From DASXUX01 sp036504595 (GTDB taxonomy: Bacteria > Planctomycetota > SZUA-567 > H5-PLA8), in contig DASXUX010000010.1 in assembly GCA_036504595.1 (NCBI GenBank), positions 310,001-374,000 of the forward strand: a DNA stretch of 64,000 bases, written 5' to 3'. The notes beneath the pieces are model-generated. The model saw only the letters and a list, made by a program, of their open reading frames with translations. It was not told the DNA's origin and ran no database searches. Numbering within the stretch: the stretch's first letter is position 1; every line of letters starts with the position of its first letter. Both the position numbers and the translations under genes were made by a program. This document shows, piece by piece, positions 50,125-59,924 of this stretch.

Positions 50125-50592
50125 ATGGACGCCATCGATCTGAAGATTCTCGATATTCTCCAAAAGGACGGCCGAACCAGTCACTCCGAATTGGCCAAAA
50201 CGGTGGGCCTGTCTGCTCCTTCAGTCGGTGAGCGCGTCAAGAAGTTGGAAGCCTCGGGGATCATCCGCCGCTATGTTGCCCTGCTGGATCCCGCGAAGGT
50301 GAACCGGCCCATTACCGCGACCATTGCGGTATCGTTGGACAAGCCCATACACGCCAAGGCGTTCTTGCAGAGAATCCAGGAACTGGAGGACGTACTGGAA
50401 TGCCATCACGTCACCGGCGAGATGGACTACCTGCTCAAAGTGCGTACCCGCTCGACCAGCGCTCTTGAAGCACTTATCTCCGGAGACCTTCGTCCCCTCG
50501 AAGGCGTCGTGCACACACGCACCAGCGTCGTGCTAAGCTCCCCCAAAGAGGAGACCCGGTTGGGGTTGACGCTGGATGACTTGTCCCGCTAA
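50125..50592 (+). CDS. Lrp/AsnC-family transcriptional regulator
   Basis: 155 residues. Helix-turn-helix at residues 1-50 (DLKILDILQKDGRTSHSELA, then KTVGLSAPSVGERVKKLEASG). The ligand-binding RAM/ACT-like domain follows, with ECHHVTGEMDYLLKVRTRST carrying the conserved GxxDyLL core. AAGGATT precedes the ATG. It responds to an amino acid and normally controls transport or metabolism genes; the ABC amino-acid importer lies far away at 20860, so no target can be named. Confidence 0.92.
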   Translation: MDAIDLKILDILQKDGRTSHSELAKTVGLSAPSVGERVKKLEASGIIRRYVALLDPAKVNRPITATIAVSLDKPIHAKAFLQRIQELEDVLECHHVTGEMDYLLKVRTRSTSALEALISGDLRPLEGVVHTRTSVVLSSPKEETRLGLTLDDLSR

Positions 50593-50681
50593 AATACATT
50601 AACAGAAGGGATCGCGGTTCAGGGTTCGGGGTTGGCGATCCAGGAAACCACGAACCAGAACATCCGCTCTAAAGGAATTTC

Positions 50682-51290
50682 ATGACTCAGACCGAACAGA
50701 CGCTGCTTCTGGAAATCGTCCATTATCCAGACCCGTTCCTGACGAGGCGCTGCCGTGCGATTACCGCCGAGGAGTTTAAGGCTGGCAAGGTTACTCTCAC
50801 CGCCAAGGAAGCAGCTCCCGGGCAAGCGCTGGAATGGACGCTCACCGACCTGGTCGATCGTATGATGGCCACGATGTATGCCAGTCAAGGCATCGGACTG
50901 GCCGCGCCGCAAGTCGGCATCGGTCTGCGCCTGTTCGTCATGGACATTTCTAAGGACCACAGCGGCGCCCAAGCGATCTTCAACCCGATCCTCACCGATA
51001 AGCGCGGCACAGTCGTCGAAGAGGAAGGCTGCCTGTCACTGCCGGATATCCGCGCCAAAGTGAAGCGTTTTCTGCGCGTGCACATCAATGGCGTCAACGT
51101 GAGAGGCGAGCCGTTCGATGCCGAAGCCGCCGAACTGCCCGCGCGCGTCTGCCAGCATGAAATCGATCATCTCGACGGCGTGCTCTTCATCAATAAGCTG
51201 GGAATGACGAGTAAACTGATGATCCGCAAACAGCTCATCGAACTCGAAGAAGACTTTGAACTCAAAAACAGAAAAAATCCGAAGCTCTAG
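50682..51290 (+). CDS. def: Peptide deformylase
   Basis: 202 residues. It removes the formyl group from nascent N-formylmethionine. The three family motifs are intact: GIGLAAPQVG, EEGCLSLP (zinc/iron-ligand Cys), and QHEIDHLDG (two His ligands and the catalytic Glu). AAAGGA lies five bases before the ATG. No methionyl-tRNA formyltransferase gene follows, unlike many bacteria. An extra C-terminal tail (TSKLMIRKQLIELEEDFELK) is slightly longer than in E. coli. Confidence 0.96.
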   Translation: MTQTEQTLLLEIVHYPDPFLTRRCRAITAEEFKAGKVTLTAKEAAPGQALEWTLTDLVDRMMATMYASQGIGLAAPQVGIGLRLFVMDISKDHSGAQAIFNPILTDKRGTVVEEEGCLSLPDIRAKVKRFLRVHINGVNVRGEPFDAEAAELPARVCQHEIDHLDGVLFINKLGMTSKLMIRKQLIELEEDFELKNRKNPKL

Positions 51291-51423
51291 ATTCGAAAGA
51301 AACAGAAAAGGAATAAACGGATAAACGACTAACCGGAGCCGTGTGCCTCGGTTTGCTGTTTCGTTGTTTGTCTCTTTTGCTGTTTCTTTCGAGTTTCGAA
51401 TTTCGAATTTCGGATTTCGCTGC

Positions 51424-52701
51424 TCAACCTTTTTCCGCCGGCATCATCGCAAATTGCTGCGCCAGCTTCGACATCTCCTGGCAAAGCTGTCCAAGCTGCT
51501 CTTTGCTGGTGGAAGCGTTCAACGCGGAAAGCCTTTCGAAGAGCACCTGCTCATATTCCGCGCGTCGAGTCACTCGCGCGCCGGCAGCATCCGCGGCCCG
51601 CATCGCCGCCGTGAATGCCGAATCGTCCACCAACTCCCGCGCCGCGCCAACGCCCGGGAACAGTGGCACGGGCAGATTGAGCAGTGGGGTGCCGATTGTC
51701 ACCAACGCATAGCTCGGATGACCGCCCGCGCCAAGCACGCACAGCATCGACGCCCGGGTGTCATTGTCGCACACACCCTTCTCTCCCCCAGCCTTGCGGT
51801 CGATGCGCGATACTTCCACCAGCCGGCGCAGTGTCGGCGTGCCGTTCGACAGGTACTCGCGAATGCAGCGCTGCCGGAATGGTTCCACGGTGGTTTGCAG
51901 CGTCTTGCTGAGCTGAAACTTGTTCGTGGTGATAATGAAGCCTTCTGGCGCGTGATGATACATGAAGCGCGTGGCGCTCGCCTCCAGGAGCATGACCTCG
52001 CCCGTGCTGTCCGCGAACAGGTAGCACACGCCGCGCTTGTCGGGGGTCGTTGGCCCCATGCGCTTTTGAAGCGCTTCGAATTCAGCCATCGCCTGCTCGC
52101 AGCTCGTCGCTCGTTCGCAGATCTGGCGCAGCACCAAGGTCGGGGTCAGCGGTGTGGCCGTGTGATCTTCCACCGGCGGGCCGATGTGGAAGCTTCCCGC
52201 AAGGCCGGCTTCATTGACGAATGCCTTGACCCCCAGGTCGCCCAGTTCGCAAAGCCCGATGTACGCCAACGTTCCCGGAGATGCCGCGCGGCTGATCACA
52301 TGATGGACGATGTCAGGGCCGTCGCAGTTCTCCATGAACATCGCGCCGATCGCCGCGCCATTGACCGAAGTCGCGACGCTGGTGGAATCGTTCGCCCGTT
52401 TTGGCAGCAAGGCCGGCTGCACCGTTTCCGGCGGCGAAGTAATAGCCAGAAACGTCGCGGTCGGGACCTGAGCCGCTCCGGCCAGCGCACGCGCCTCGGT
52501 TAGCCATTCCTGTCCGAGTACGTTAAGCGTCGTCGTCAGTTGCCGCGCACGATCCGGCAGTTCCATCGGCCCCAAGCGGCTTTTATCGCAAAGCGCCTTA
52601 AAGTCTGCGACGCGCTTGCGGATTGGTTCTTTTTGGCTGAGACCCAGTAGTCCACCGCGAGCAGCAGGTGCACCTTGTAAGATAATCAGTTCATCACCCA
52701 T
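51424..52701 (-). CDS. C45-like (acyl-CoA:6-APA acyltransferase-type) Ntn hydrolase
   Basis: 425 residues from ATG 52701. The architecture, including EWLTEARALAGAAQVPTATF, GLAGSFHIGPP and MLCVLGAGGHPSYALVTIG, is that of self-cleaving C45 acyltransferase-like proteins of environmental bacteria. At the position where the family has the self-processing nucleophile Cys (Gly-Cys-Thr/Ser), this protein reads ANDSTSVATSVNG, so Ser appears in its place. Activity and substrate cannot be predicted. The stop is preceded by a TTTCGAATTTCGAATTTCGG repeat in the gap on the def side. Confidence 0.66.
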   Translation of the reverse strand: MGDELIILQGAPAARGGLLGLSQKEPIRKRVADFKALCDKSRLGPMELPDRARQLTTTLNVLGQEWLTEARALAGAAQVPTATFLAITSPPETVQPALLPKRANDSTSVATSVNGAAIGAMFMENCDGPDIVHHVISRAASPGTLAYIGLCELGDLGVKAFVNEAGLAGSFHIGPPVEDHTATPLTPTLVLRQICERATSCEQAMAEFEALQKRMGPTTPDKRGVCYLFADSTGEVMLLEASATRFMYHHAPEGFIITTNKFQLSKTLQTTVEPFRQRCIREYLSNGTPTLRRLVEVSRIDRKAGGEKGVCDNDTRASMLCVLGAGGHPSYALVTIGTPLLNLPVPLFPGVGAARELVDDSAFTAAMRAADAAGARVTRRAEYEQVLFERLSALNASTSKEQLGQLCQEMSKLAQQFAMMPAEKG

Positions 52702-52839
52702 GTTAGCCCGTGCACCTCGCCGCAGTGGACCCCCGCATTTTAGGCCCTGCGATGCGTTTTGCAGCGGAATTTCTAAAAAGGTGCGTTGGTCAGAGGACGG
52801 CACGTATTACGATGTATTTATTGGGCAGCGGAACCCTTC

Positions 52840-53475
52840 GTGAACACCAACCACGACTCACCCAGATCCATTTGGCTCGCCCGCCACGGCAACCGCATCG
52901 ATTTTATCGACAGCACGTGGCGCGAACGCGCCGAACGTCCGCACGACCCGCCCCTTTCCCCGGACGGCATTATCCAGGCAAGAAAGCTCGGCTTGCGTCT
53001 GAAGAGCGCCGGATTGAATCACATCTTCTCTTCTCCGTTTCTTCGAACGGTCCAAACCGCCGTGCAAGTCGCAGAAGCCACCGGTCTGCCAGTGAAACTC
53101 GAAAAAGGGCTGGGCGAATTCCTCAATCCAATCTGGTTCCCAACGGCGCCGAAATTGTTAAGCGTCGATGAGCTGGCGCGGCAGTTTCCCTGCATCGATA
53201 CGCGGTACGTCTCGCGCGGCGACGCCGTTTATCCCGAGCACGATGAAATCAACGACTGCTGGCCGCGCGCCGCTCAAACCGCGCGCCGTCTGGTGCAGCA
53301 GTTCCCCGGCAATCTGTTGCTGGTCGGCCACGGAGCCACCGTCGCGGGCGCCACCTACGGCCTGGTCGAAGGCTACCCTGAACTCCACTGCGGGCTGTGC
53401 TGTTTGATTCAGATCGAGCTACGCGATGGCAAAGGAAAGCTCGTCCTCAACGGCGACGATTGCCACTTGCGCTGA
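52840..53475 (+). CDS. Histidine phosphatase superfamily (phosphoglycerate mutase-like) protein
   Basis: 211 residues from GTG 52840. The phosphorylated His is in IWLARHGNR, the second catalytic His in LLVGHGATVAG; FSSPFLRTVQTAVQVAEA supplies the Arg and helix of the fold. No transmembrane segment. Likely a metabolite or small-molecule phosphatase. The C-terminus overlaps the convergent membrane protein gene by 29 bases. Earlier in-frame starts lie within the divergent neighbour's region. Confidence 0.84.
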   Translation: MNTNHDSPRSIWLARHGNRIDFIDSTWRERAERPHDPPLSPDGIIQARKLGLRLKSAGLNHIFSSPFLRTVQTAVQVAEATGLPVKLEKGLGEFLNPIWFPTAPKLLSVDELARQFPCIDTRYVSRGDAVYPEHDEINDCWPRAAQTARRLVQQFPGNLLLVGHGATVAGATYGLVEGYPELHCGLCCLIQIELRDGKGKLVLNGDDCHLR

Positions 53476-53995
53476 CGCGGCGCGCGAACACGCTGGCGCA
53501 CTTCGCCTTTTCGCACCGCTTCTCCAGTTTCCATCCCACCCAGAACGGCGCCGACCCGCCGCAGCATATCAATAACCACCACGGCGCGAACTCACCGAAT
53601 ACGACGAGAAGGATCTGAAAGGGCAGTGCGACCAAACAGAACATGCTCGGGATCACCATCCATCCTAGCGCCAGCAGTCCCAACCGGCGCCACGAACGCT
53701 GTTCACCCAGTCTCCCCGCCAGAGACAGACCCCACACCGCACCGCCGAACAGGAACACAGCAAAGAACAACCCAAACGCTACGGCCCTCTCAATCTCGAC
53801 GCGCGATAGAAAAAACGAGTGCTGCATCTGAGCGGCACGCAGACAGAGACCCACAGGCATCGTGGAGATAACCAAGGTCAGCAGGAACTCCAGCGTGCGC
53901 GCCTGTACGCTGGCGTAGAGCCGCGTGATAAGGAACACCAGCATCGGCAACTGCACTATTATGGCAATAACCATCGCCGGTTCATCCTGGTCCAT
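53447..53995 (-). CDS. Membrane protein of unknown function
   Basis: 182 residues with four hydrophobic segments (VIAIIVQLPMLVFLITRLYA, LEFLLTLVISTMPVGLC, FGLFFAVFLFGGAVWGLSLA, LLALGWMVIPSMFCLVALPF) and a following CCGG-containing hydrophobic turn. A Lys/Arg-rich tail follows. No recognised family. ATG 53995; a GTG two codons earlier is possible. It is divergent from the giant kinase gene and overlaps the phosphatase gene at its 3' end. Confidence 0.6.
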   Translation of the reverse strand: MDQDEPAMVIAIIVQLPMLVFLITRLYASVQARTLEFLLTLVISTMPVGLCLRAAQMQHSFFLSRVEIERAVAFGLFFAVFLFGGAVWGLSLAGRLGEQRSWRRLGLLALGWMVIPSMFCLVALPFQILLVVFGEFAPWWLLICCGGSAPFWVGWKLEKRCEKAKCASVFARRVSASGNRRR

Positions 53996-54127
53996 GAACA
54001 CACTATAGCTCGTGCACGGGAGTGCTCAAAACCTGCAAAAATCTTTTTATCTTTAGAAGGGGCAACGCCCACGAACGTATATAGAATAGCAACGGGCCTT
54101 TTTTTTGTCTGGATATTGGGATCGCAC

Positions 54128-57100
54128 GTGTCGGTCGCGCATTGTTCAATTTGCGGACAGCTTATGCCGAAGCCTGCCGAAGCCGAGCAGGCCAGCGTGG
54201 AAACTCCGTCGCCAAAGCCGACCTCAACCGTGTGCTCGTTGTGCCTCCAGAAACTCCAATCCAACGGTCGCCCCGACCGCACCACAATGTTCCGCCCCAT
54301 CGCGGAACTGAACATCGTTGAAGAAGGCAAAGGCGGCAAAACCAGCCGCAAAGTCATCATCGGGCCCGACGCCCCGCCGCCTCACGAACCCGCCCTTGTC
54401 ATCGGCAGCGACCCCGCGCCGAAGACCCCTTCAAAGAAGATGGCGCCTTCCGATGCGGCAGACACCATCGGCCGGCTCTTCGGCAGCTACGAAATCCTCA
54501 GCGAGATCAGCCGCGGCAGCTTTGGCGTCGTCTACAAGGCCAAGCAGCAGGGGCTCGATCGCATCGCCGCTCTGAAAGTTCTGCTGGCCGGCACGCACGC
54601 CGCACCCGAAGCCGTCGCTCGCTTCCAGCGTGAAGCCAAAGCCGTCGCGCGCCTGAAGCATCCCAACATCGTCCCGGTCTACGACATCGGCACGCAGGAT
54701 GGGCACCACTACTTCGCGATGGAGTTCGTCGAAGGCCAGGCGCTCTCCCAGCGCGTCGCCAAACACGACATCACCATCTCCGATTCCTTGCACATCGCTG
54801 AAGCGCTCGCCGATGCGCTGGAATGCGCCCATCAAGCCGGCGTGATTCATCGCGATATCAAGCCCTCCAACATCATTGTCGATCCCAAGGGCGAGCCCCA
54901 CATCACCGATTTCGGCCTGGCCAAGCAGATCGATTCGGACGAGAAATACACGCTTTCCGGCACCACGCTGGGCACGCCCGCCTACATGCCGCCCGAACAG
55001 GCGCGCGGCGAGATCGACAAGATCGACGCGCGATCCGACGTCTACGCCGTCGGCGCCGTCCTGTATGAAATGCTGACCGGCCAGGCGCCCTTCGCCGGCC
55101 GCTCCGTCCTGCAAGTCGTCGTCGCCGTCATCAACGAACGCGTCCAGCCGCCGCGGCAGCTCAACCCCAAAATCCACCGCGACGTCCAGACCATCGTGAT
55201 GAAGTGCCTGGAGAAGGACCCGCGCCTGCGATACGCCTCCGCGGCCGACCTGCGCGATGACCTGCGCCGCTTCCGCTCGGGCGAAAACATCAAAGCGCGT
55301 CCCGCCGGCATCGCTCGGCTCACCGGCCGCTTCCTCGCCCGGCACTATCGCAAAATTGCCGTCGCCATCGTGTTTGCCGCTGCGCTCGCGGCACTCGTCA
55401 AGACAAAGCAGGAACAGCAACTGACCGAGAAAGAAAACAAGGAGCTCCAGAAGGTCATTGTCGCCAAGGCCACCGCCGAGGCCGCCTGGCGCCCAGACTG
55501 GTGGTTCCCGCCATTGTCGCCGGCGGAAATGGCTGCCTTGGAAAAGGTGAGTGAAGAAAACGCCAAGCTCCACAGAGTGCCCGAAGGCAAAGAGGCCCTG
55601 TTCCGCGGTTGGTTCCCTGGCAAGGGCGGACTGGAACTGAAGACCATAAGCACCCGCCCCAAGCCCGATCAGCCGGCACGAATCGAGGACCACACCGAAA
55701 AGGTCTCGGGCGCCAACATGCTCGTCAGTCCCGAAGATCTGCGTTTCTATGGCGACGTGGAAGCCGATATCAAGCTCCGCCTGCCGGACTTCGATCCAAA
55801 GCAGTCGCCCGCGCCGCGCCTGCGTGTCGGCATTCAAAGCATCGGCACCGCGAAGCCTGGCCTCGATGGCATCCCGTTCCTCGTGGAGTTCTCATCGGGC
55901 ACTGTGCGCATCATCGGCCCCGTGGATATGTACGCCCACACCAACCCGTCCGATGGCGAACGCCACGGCATCCCGAAGTTGGAAGTGAAAGCCGAAAAGG
56001 TCGCGCCTTCCTTCGTGAAGGGCGACTACGTGCTCAACCTGCACCGCGAAGGCACGCATCTGGCCTTTCGGCTGACCCAGTCAGAATGCAAGGACGGAAT
56101 CCCCTACCCCGGTTGTTCGATCGAGATCAAAGATTCCAATCTCAGCAACTGGATCTTCAAAAACACACAGCTTGTCGTTCGGGATCTGCCCGATCCCAAG
56201 TGGGCTTTTTCGGCCGAAGTGCGCCGCAAGTACGGCGACGACGACCCCGACCGAGCCTTCAGTTTCTTCCGCGTCGGTGACTACAACGTCGCCGAAGCCG
56301 AATTGAAAGTGCTCGCCAGCGGCCCGGATGCCTTCAAGCGCGCCCGAGCGCGTTACCAACTCGGGTTGATCCAGGAAATCTGCGGCACGTCGGGGCGTGA
56401 ATTGACCTTGTACACCGACGCGCTCAGCGACCTGGAACAGATGCAGCCCGCAGATCTGCACTTCGCCGAACGCGAGAAGCTCGCCCGCGAACTGCACATG
56501 CGCAAACTGGTCCGCTTCGCCAAGATCAAACAGTGGAATGGCGTGCTAGATGAACTTAACGAAGGCTGGAGCGGCGGATTGAGCATCGGCGAACCGCTGG
56601 CGTGGGAGCTGCACCCCGTTCTCGAAATGCTCTTCCGCGAAAAAGAGCCGGAACCCGCGATCAAAATCCTCACCGCGACGGCCATCTTCCAGCGCCTGGG
56701 CCTGCCGCCGGGTTCCTCCAAGTTCGGCCAATGCGCCGAAGCGCTCGCCGCGTTGCTCATTGCCGAACGGCGCTTCGATGACCTGGTCGCTTTGCACAAG
56801 GTCTATCCGTCACAGGCGCTGTTCGACGAGCTCCTCTCGGCCAGCCGCAAAGTCCTGGAGTCGGAGAACAAGGACAAGTTTGAGCAGTCCCTTCAATTGC
56901 TCAGCTACATTGCGCCCTTCTGCCGCGGCGACAAAGACGCAGCCCTGTTTTCCCAAACCGGCTGCGATATGCTGACGGCTTGTCTGAAATCGCGCCCAGC
57001 TCATTATGTCGAAGCCGCCAAAGTGTTCGCGCTCGTGCCGAGTTTGCCCGCGCTTAAAGTCATCTGCGCCGAAACGGAGTCGCAGGCAAAGGATCTGGCC

Positions 57101-58387
57101 ACGGATGCGGAGTTCCACTCCTTTACCTCGAAGCTGCTCGCGCCGGTCCTCGCCCGTTTCCCCCAGGACCCCGCTGCCCCGAAGCTGCTGGAGAACGCGC
57201 TGGATAAGCTCTGCGATGAAATCATCGCAGGGGCAAAATTGACCAAGCTGCTCAAGCTCCACGAAACGCTTCGCGGACCGCTTAAGTTCGACACGCGCCT
57301 GGCCAACGCGTTCGTCAAAGCACTGCAAAAACTTGCGGCCACCGGCGACGCCGCTTCCGCCCAGGCGTTGCTGCAATACTGCAGCCTGCACGTGGCCAAG
57401 AGCGACCCGGAAATTCGCCGCGCTGTTTTCGCTCTAGCCAAGAAAGCAGCCGCTGACGGCGATCTGGCCTGCACCGCGCTGATGAAACTTCAGCGCTGGT
57501 ACCCGACGCCGGAACTGATTTCCCTGGTCGGCGAGGAGATGCTCGCGCTGAATCATCCGCAGCGCATGCAATACGATGCAGCGGTGACGCTCTTTTCGCG
57601 CGCACGCGTTGAGTTCGGCGAGAAAGCCCGTGTGCTCACGCCGCTGGTGCTCGGCGCCCTCGAGAAGGTGCGCTCCGTCGAAAATCGCCAGCAACTGCTG
57701 AAGACCGTGTGGCTGCTGGTTACCGGCCAGTTGGAGGAATGCTACTCCGCCGCGACGGAAGGCAGCCCCGAACAGGCCGCCATCGCCGCCAGCGACCGGC
57801 AGTGGCGCATCGAATACGGCGATATCCAGCTTGCCATGAACCAATGGGACGACGCACGCCGGACGTATCGGCTGGTTTACGAACCGCCGACGCCGGCCAC
57901 GTGGTCTCTGAAAACAGTGGAACCTGAACTGCGCGCTAGAGCCGCGCTGCGCCTGGGCGCCATCGCCATGGCGAAGGTGGGCAACGGCAGCACCAGCGAA
58001 ATCCTCCTCCCTCTGCTGTCCGTGGAGAACCTGCAGGACGAATACAAGCTCGCGGCCCGCTTCCTCGCCGCGCCTGACCAGATCACTGCCGCGGCGCTGG
58101 ATGCGCAGCTCCAAACACTCCGAGCTCCGCTGCTGCTCGCCGACAGCGAATGGGAACTGCTGCGCGGCTTGCGCCTTCGAGCCGACGGCCAGATGACCGC
58201 CGCCGGGAATGTGTTCCGCTCCGCCGAGACAAAATCCAGCTCCGCGCGCACGTGGGTGCTGCCGATCGCTTCCCTGCTCGGCCGCAGCAGCGGCCGCAGC
58301 CCTGAAGAGGAGGCGCGCAGCGACGCCGAGCAAACGCCCGCTCCAAATCTGAACTTTCCGAAGCCGCCAGTTCCAACTAAGAACTGA
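54128..58387 (+). CDS. Giant Ser/Thr protein kinase with zinc ribbon, membrane helix and unique C-terminus
   Basis: 1419 residues from GTG 54128. Residues 6-39 contain two C-x2-C pairs (CSIC and CSLC), a zinc ribbon. Residues about 121-385 are a complete Hanks-type kinase: SRGSFGVVYK, Lys150 in AALKVL, HRDIKPSN (Asp243), DFGLAK (Asp261) and GTPAYMPPEQ. A membrane helix (KIAVAIVFAAALAALV, about 409-427) passes the protein to the periplasm. The remaining 990 residues hold a beta-rich region (about 450-700) and alpha-helical, TPR-like repeats, with no family I can name. Translation start is uncertain, because the open frame reaches far upstream opposite another gene; GTG 54128 puts the zinc ribbon at the N-terminus. 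Such receptors are common in Planctomycetota. Confidence 0.85.
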   Translation: MSVAHCSICGQLMPKPAEAEQASVETPSPKPTSTVCSLCLQKLQSNGRPDRTTMFRPIAELNIVEEGKGGKTSRKVIIGPDAPPPHEPALVIGSDPAPKTPSKKMAPSDAADTIGRLFGSYEILSEISRGSFGVVYKAKQQGLDRIAALKVLLAGTHAAPEAVARFQREAKAVARLKHPNIVPVYDIGTQDGHHYFAMEFVEGQALSQRVAKHDITISDSLHIAEALADALECAHQAGVIHRDIKPSNIIVDPKGEPHITDFGLAKQIDSDEKYTLSGTTLGTPAYMPPEQARGEIDKIDARSDVYAVGAVLYEMLTGQAPFAGRSVLQVVVAVINERVQPPRQLNPKIHRDVQTIVMKCLEKDPRLRYASAADLRDDLRRFRSGENIKARPAGIARLTGRFLARHYRKIAVAIVFAAALAALVKTKQEQQLTEKENKELQKVIVAKATAEAAWRPDWWFPPLSPAEMAALEKVSEENAKLHRVPEGKEALFRGWFPGKGGLELKTISTRPKPDQPARIEDHTEKVSGANMLVSPEDLRFYGDVEADIKLRLPDFDPKQSPAPRLRVGIQSIGTAKPGLDGIPFLVEFSSGTVRIIGPVDMYAHTNPSDGERHGIPKLEVKAEKVAPSFVKGDYVLNLHREGTHLAFRLTQSECKDGIPYPGCSIEIKDSNLSNWIFKNTQLVVRDLPDPKWAFSAEVRRKYGDDDPDRAFSFFRVGDYNVAEAELKVLASGPDAFKRARARYQLGLIQEICGTSGRELTLYTDALSDLEQMQPADLHFAEREKLARELHMRKLVRFAKIKQWNGVLDELNEGWSGGLSIGEPLAWELHPVLEMLFREKEPEPAIKILTATAIFQRLGLPPGSSKFGQCAEALAALLIAERRFDDLVALHKVYPSQALFDELLSASRKVLESENKDKFEQSLQLLSYIAPFCRGDKDAALFSQTGCDMLTACLKSRPAHYVEAAKVFALVPSLPALKVICAETESQAKDLATDAEFHSFTSKLLAPVLARFPQDPAAPKLLENALDKLCDEIIAGAKLTKLLKLHETLRGPLKFDTRLANAFVKALQKLAATGDAASAQALLQYCSLHVAKSDPEIRRAVFALAKKAAADGDLACTALMKLQRWYPTPELISLVGEEMLALNHPQRMQYDAAVTLFSRARVEFGEKARVLTPLVLGALEKVRSVENRQQLLKTVWLLVTGQLEECYSAATEGSPEQAAIAASDRQWRIEYGDIQLAMNQWDDARRTYRLVYEPPTPATWSLKTVEPELRARAALRLGAIAMAKVGNGSTSEILLPLLSVENLQDEYKLAARFLAAPDQITAAALDAQLQTLRAPLLLADSEWELLRGLRLRADGQMTAAGNVFRSAETKSSSARTWVLPIASLLGRSSGRSPEEEARSDAEQTPAPNLNFPKPPVPTKN

Positions 58388-58431
58388 ACTCGATGGAATG
58401 ACTGAGTCGGCTCCCGTAGAATGGTGAAGGG

Positions 58432-58512
58432 TATAGGGTATGGGGTATCGGGTATAGTGGCGGCTCGTTGTGAAGCCTCACCCCATACCCGATACCCCAT
58501 ACCCGATACCCG
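58432..58512. repeat. GGTATAGGGTATGGGG inverted repeats upstream of the S41 protease
   Basis: GGGTATAGGGTATGGGGTAT at 58432-58459 faces ACCCCATACCCGATACCCC at 58480-58511, so an extended hairpin can form immediately upstream of ATG 58523. The same family occurs at 16270-16366 and 26163-26275. Confidence 0.75.
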
Positions 58513-58522
58513 CAGGTTCAAC

Positions 58523-59827
58523 ATGAGTCCCCGCACCATTTCCTGGCTTGTCTTCTTCGTCTTGCTGTCCTGCATCGGCTTGCGCGTAGCCGCGCTGCGT
58601 CCCACGCCCGATACAGACGCTCTCGATCGCCAGCGCGCGGCTTACCAGTACGTGCGCAGCGTCATTCGCGAGAATTATGTGAAGGACGTGGACGACCGCA
58701 AGCTGCTATACGGCGCTCTGAATGGAATGACTGCGGCTCTCGACCGCCACAGCCAGTTTCTTACACCGTCCGAATACGAAGCCCTCCGCACCTCCACCAC
58801 CGGCCAGTTCGAAGGCGTCGGCATTGAGTTCAGCGCGGAAGACGGACAAGGAATATTCGTTCTCACGCCGCTACAGGACTCCCCAGCCTACCGCGGCGGC
58901 GTCTTCCCCGGCGACAAACTTCTGAAGGTGGACGACACCGTTGTCACAGGCATGAAGCTCGATGAAGTCGGCCGGCGCATCCGCGGACCCATCGGTTCAC
59001 CCGTGCGCCTGACGCTCTTGCACGAAGGCCAGACAACGCCGGTCGAAGTCGTCCTCACGCGCGCCGTCAACGAGATCAAATCCATACAGGTCGCCGAGCT
59101 CTTGCCCGCAAGCCTTGTTCCGGACGGCAAAAAGATCGGCTACGTGCAGTTGGCGCAGTTCCAGCAGCGCACGGCCAGTCACATGGACGCCGCGCTGAAA
59201 GTGATGGAAGCCCAGGGCATGCAGGCCCTATTACTCGACCTGCGCCAGAATCCCGGCGGTCTTCTGGATGCCGCCGAACAGGTTGCGGACCTTTTCCTTA
59301 GTGACGGCGAAATCGTGCGCGTCATTACGCGCTCCGCCGCCCAGTCCAAAAGCAAAGGCACGGTTGCAACCGCCGAAGCCGATGGCACGCACCCCGATTA
59401 TCCGCTGGCTATCCTGGTAGACGGCCATAGCGCTTCGGCCTCCGAAATCGTCTCGGGCGCGCTGAAAGACCGCGGCCGAGCCGTTCTGGTCGGCGACAAG
59501 ACCTATGGCAAGTTCTCCGTGCAGGATGTGTTTCCGGTTCCACTCGGCGATTGGGGCCGCTCGGCTCTGAAGCTGACCATTGCTCGCTACCAGACGCCGC
59601 TGAGCCCCTGCATCGACGGCCAGGGCCTGGTCCCCGACTATTTGGTTCCCTTCACACCCGAGCAGCAGCGCGGCCTGCAAATCAGCCGCATGCAGCGCCA
59701 CGTCCACGACAACGATCCCCGCGGCGAAAAAGCTCCCCCGCAGAAAGGCGAACCGTTCAACGATTTGCAGCTAAAGAAGGCCATCGAGGTACTATGCGCG
59801 AAACTGAATGGCGCAAAGGGTCAGTAG
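58523..59827 (+). CDS. S41-family C-terminal processing peptidase
   Basis: 434 residues. A hydrophobic N-terminal signal (SPRTISWLVFFVLLSCIGLR) is followed by a helical segment, a PDZ domain (about 105-190, VGIEFSAEDGQGIFVLTPLQ), then the S41 protease domain with LRQNPGG, GHSASASEIV (nucleophile Ser) and the catalytic Lys in DKTYGKFSVQ. Periplasmic CtpA-type protease, cleaving C-terminal ends of secreted proteins. Upstream in-frame starts would translate the GGTATAGGG repeat and are not used. Confidence 0.92.
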   Translation: MSPRTISWLVFFVLLSCIGLRVAALRPTPDTDALDRQRAAYQYVRSVIRENYVKDVDDRKLLYGALNGMTAALDRHSQFLTPSEYEALRTSTTGQFEGVGIEFSAEDGQGIFVLTPLQDSPAYRGGVFPGDKLLKVDDTVVTGMKLDEVGRRIRGPIGSPVRLTLLHEGQTTPVEVVLTRAVNEIKSIQVAELLPASLVPDGKKIGYVQLAQFQQRTASHMDAALKVMEAQGMQALLLDLRQNPGGLLDAAEQVADLFLSDGEIVRVITRSAAQSKSKGTVATAEADGTHPDYPLAILVDGHSASASEIVSGALKDRGRAVLVGDKTYGKFSVQDVFPVPLGDWGRSALKLTIARYQTPLSPCIDGQGLVPDYLVPFTPEQQRGLQISRMQRHVHDNDPRGEKAPPQKGEPFNDLQLKKAIEVLCAKLNGAKGQ

Positions 59828-59924
59828 TCCGTTGTCAGTTGTCAGTTGTTCACAGCAGCATTCGGTCTAGACTATTCGCAGTGAGTGATTGAGCAGCCGT
59901 CCTGAGTGAGCACGCCTCGTGCCA

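Noticed and set aside
53819..54127. A longer N-terminus for the kinase, including a hydrophobic signal-like stretch before CSIC
   Set aside because: It overlaps the divergent membrane protein gene, and a secreted N-terminus is incompatible with the cytoplasmic kinase domain. The first zinc-ribbon Cys lies six codons after GTG 54128.
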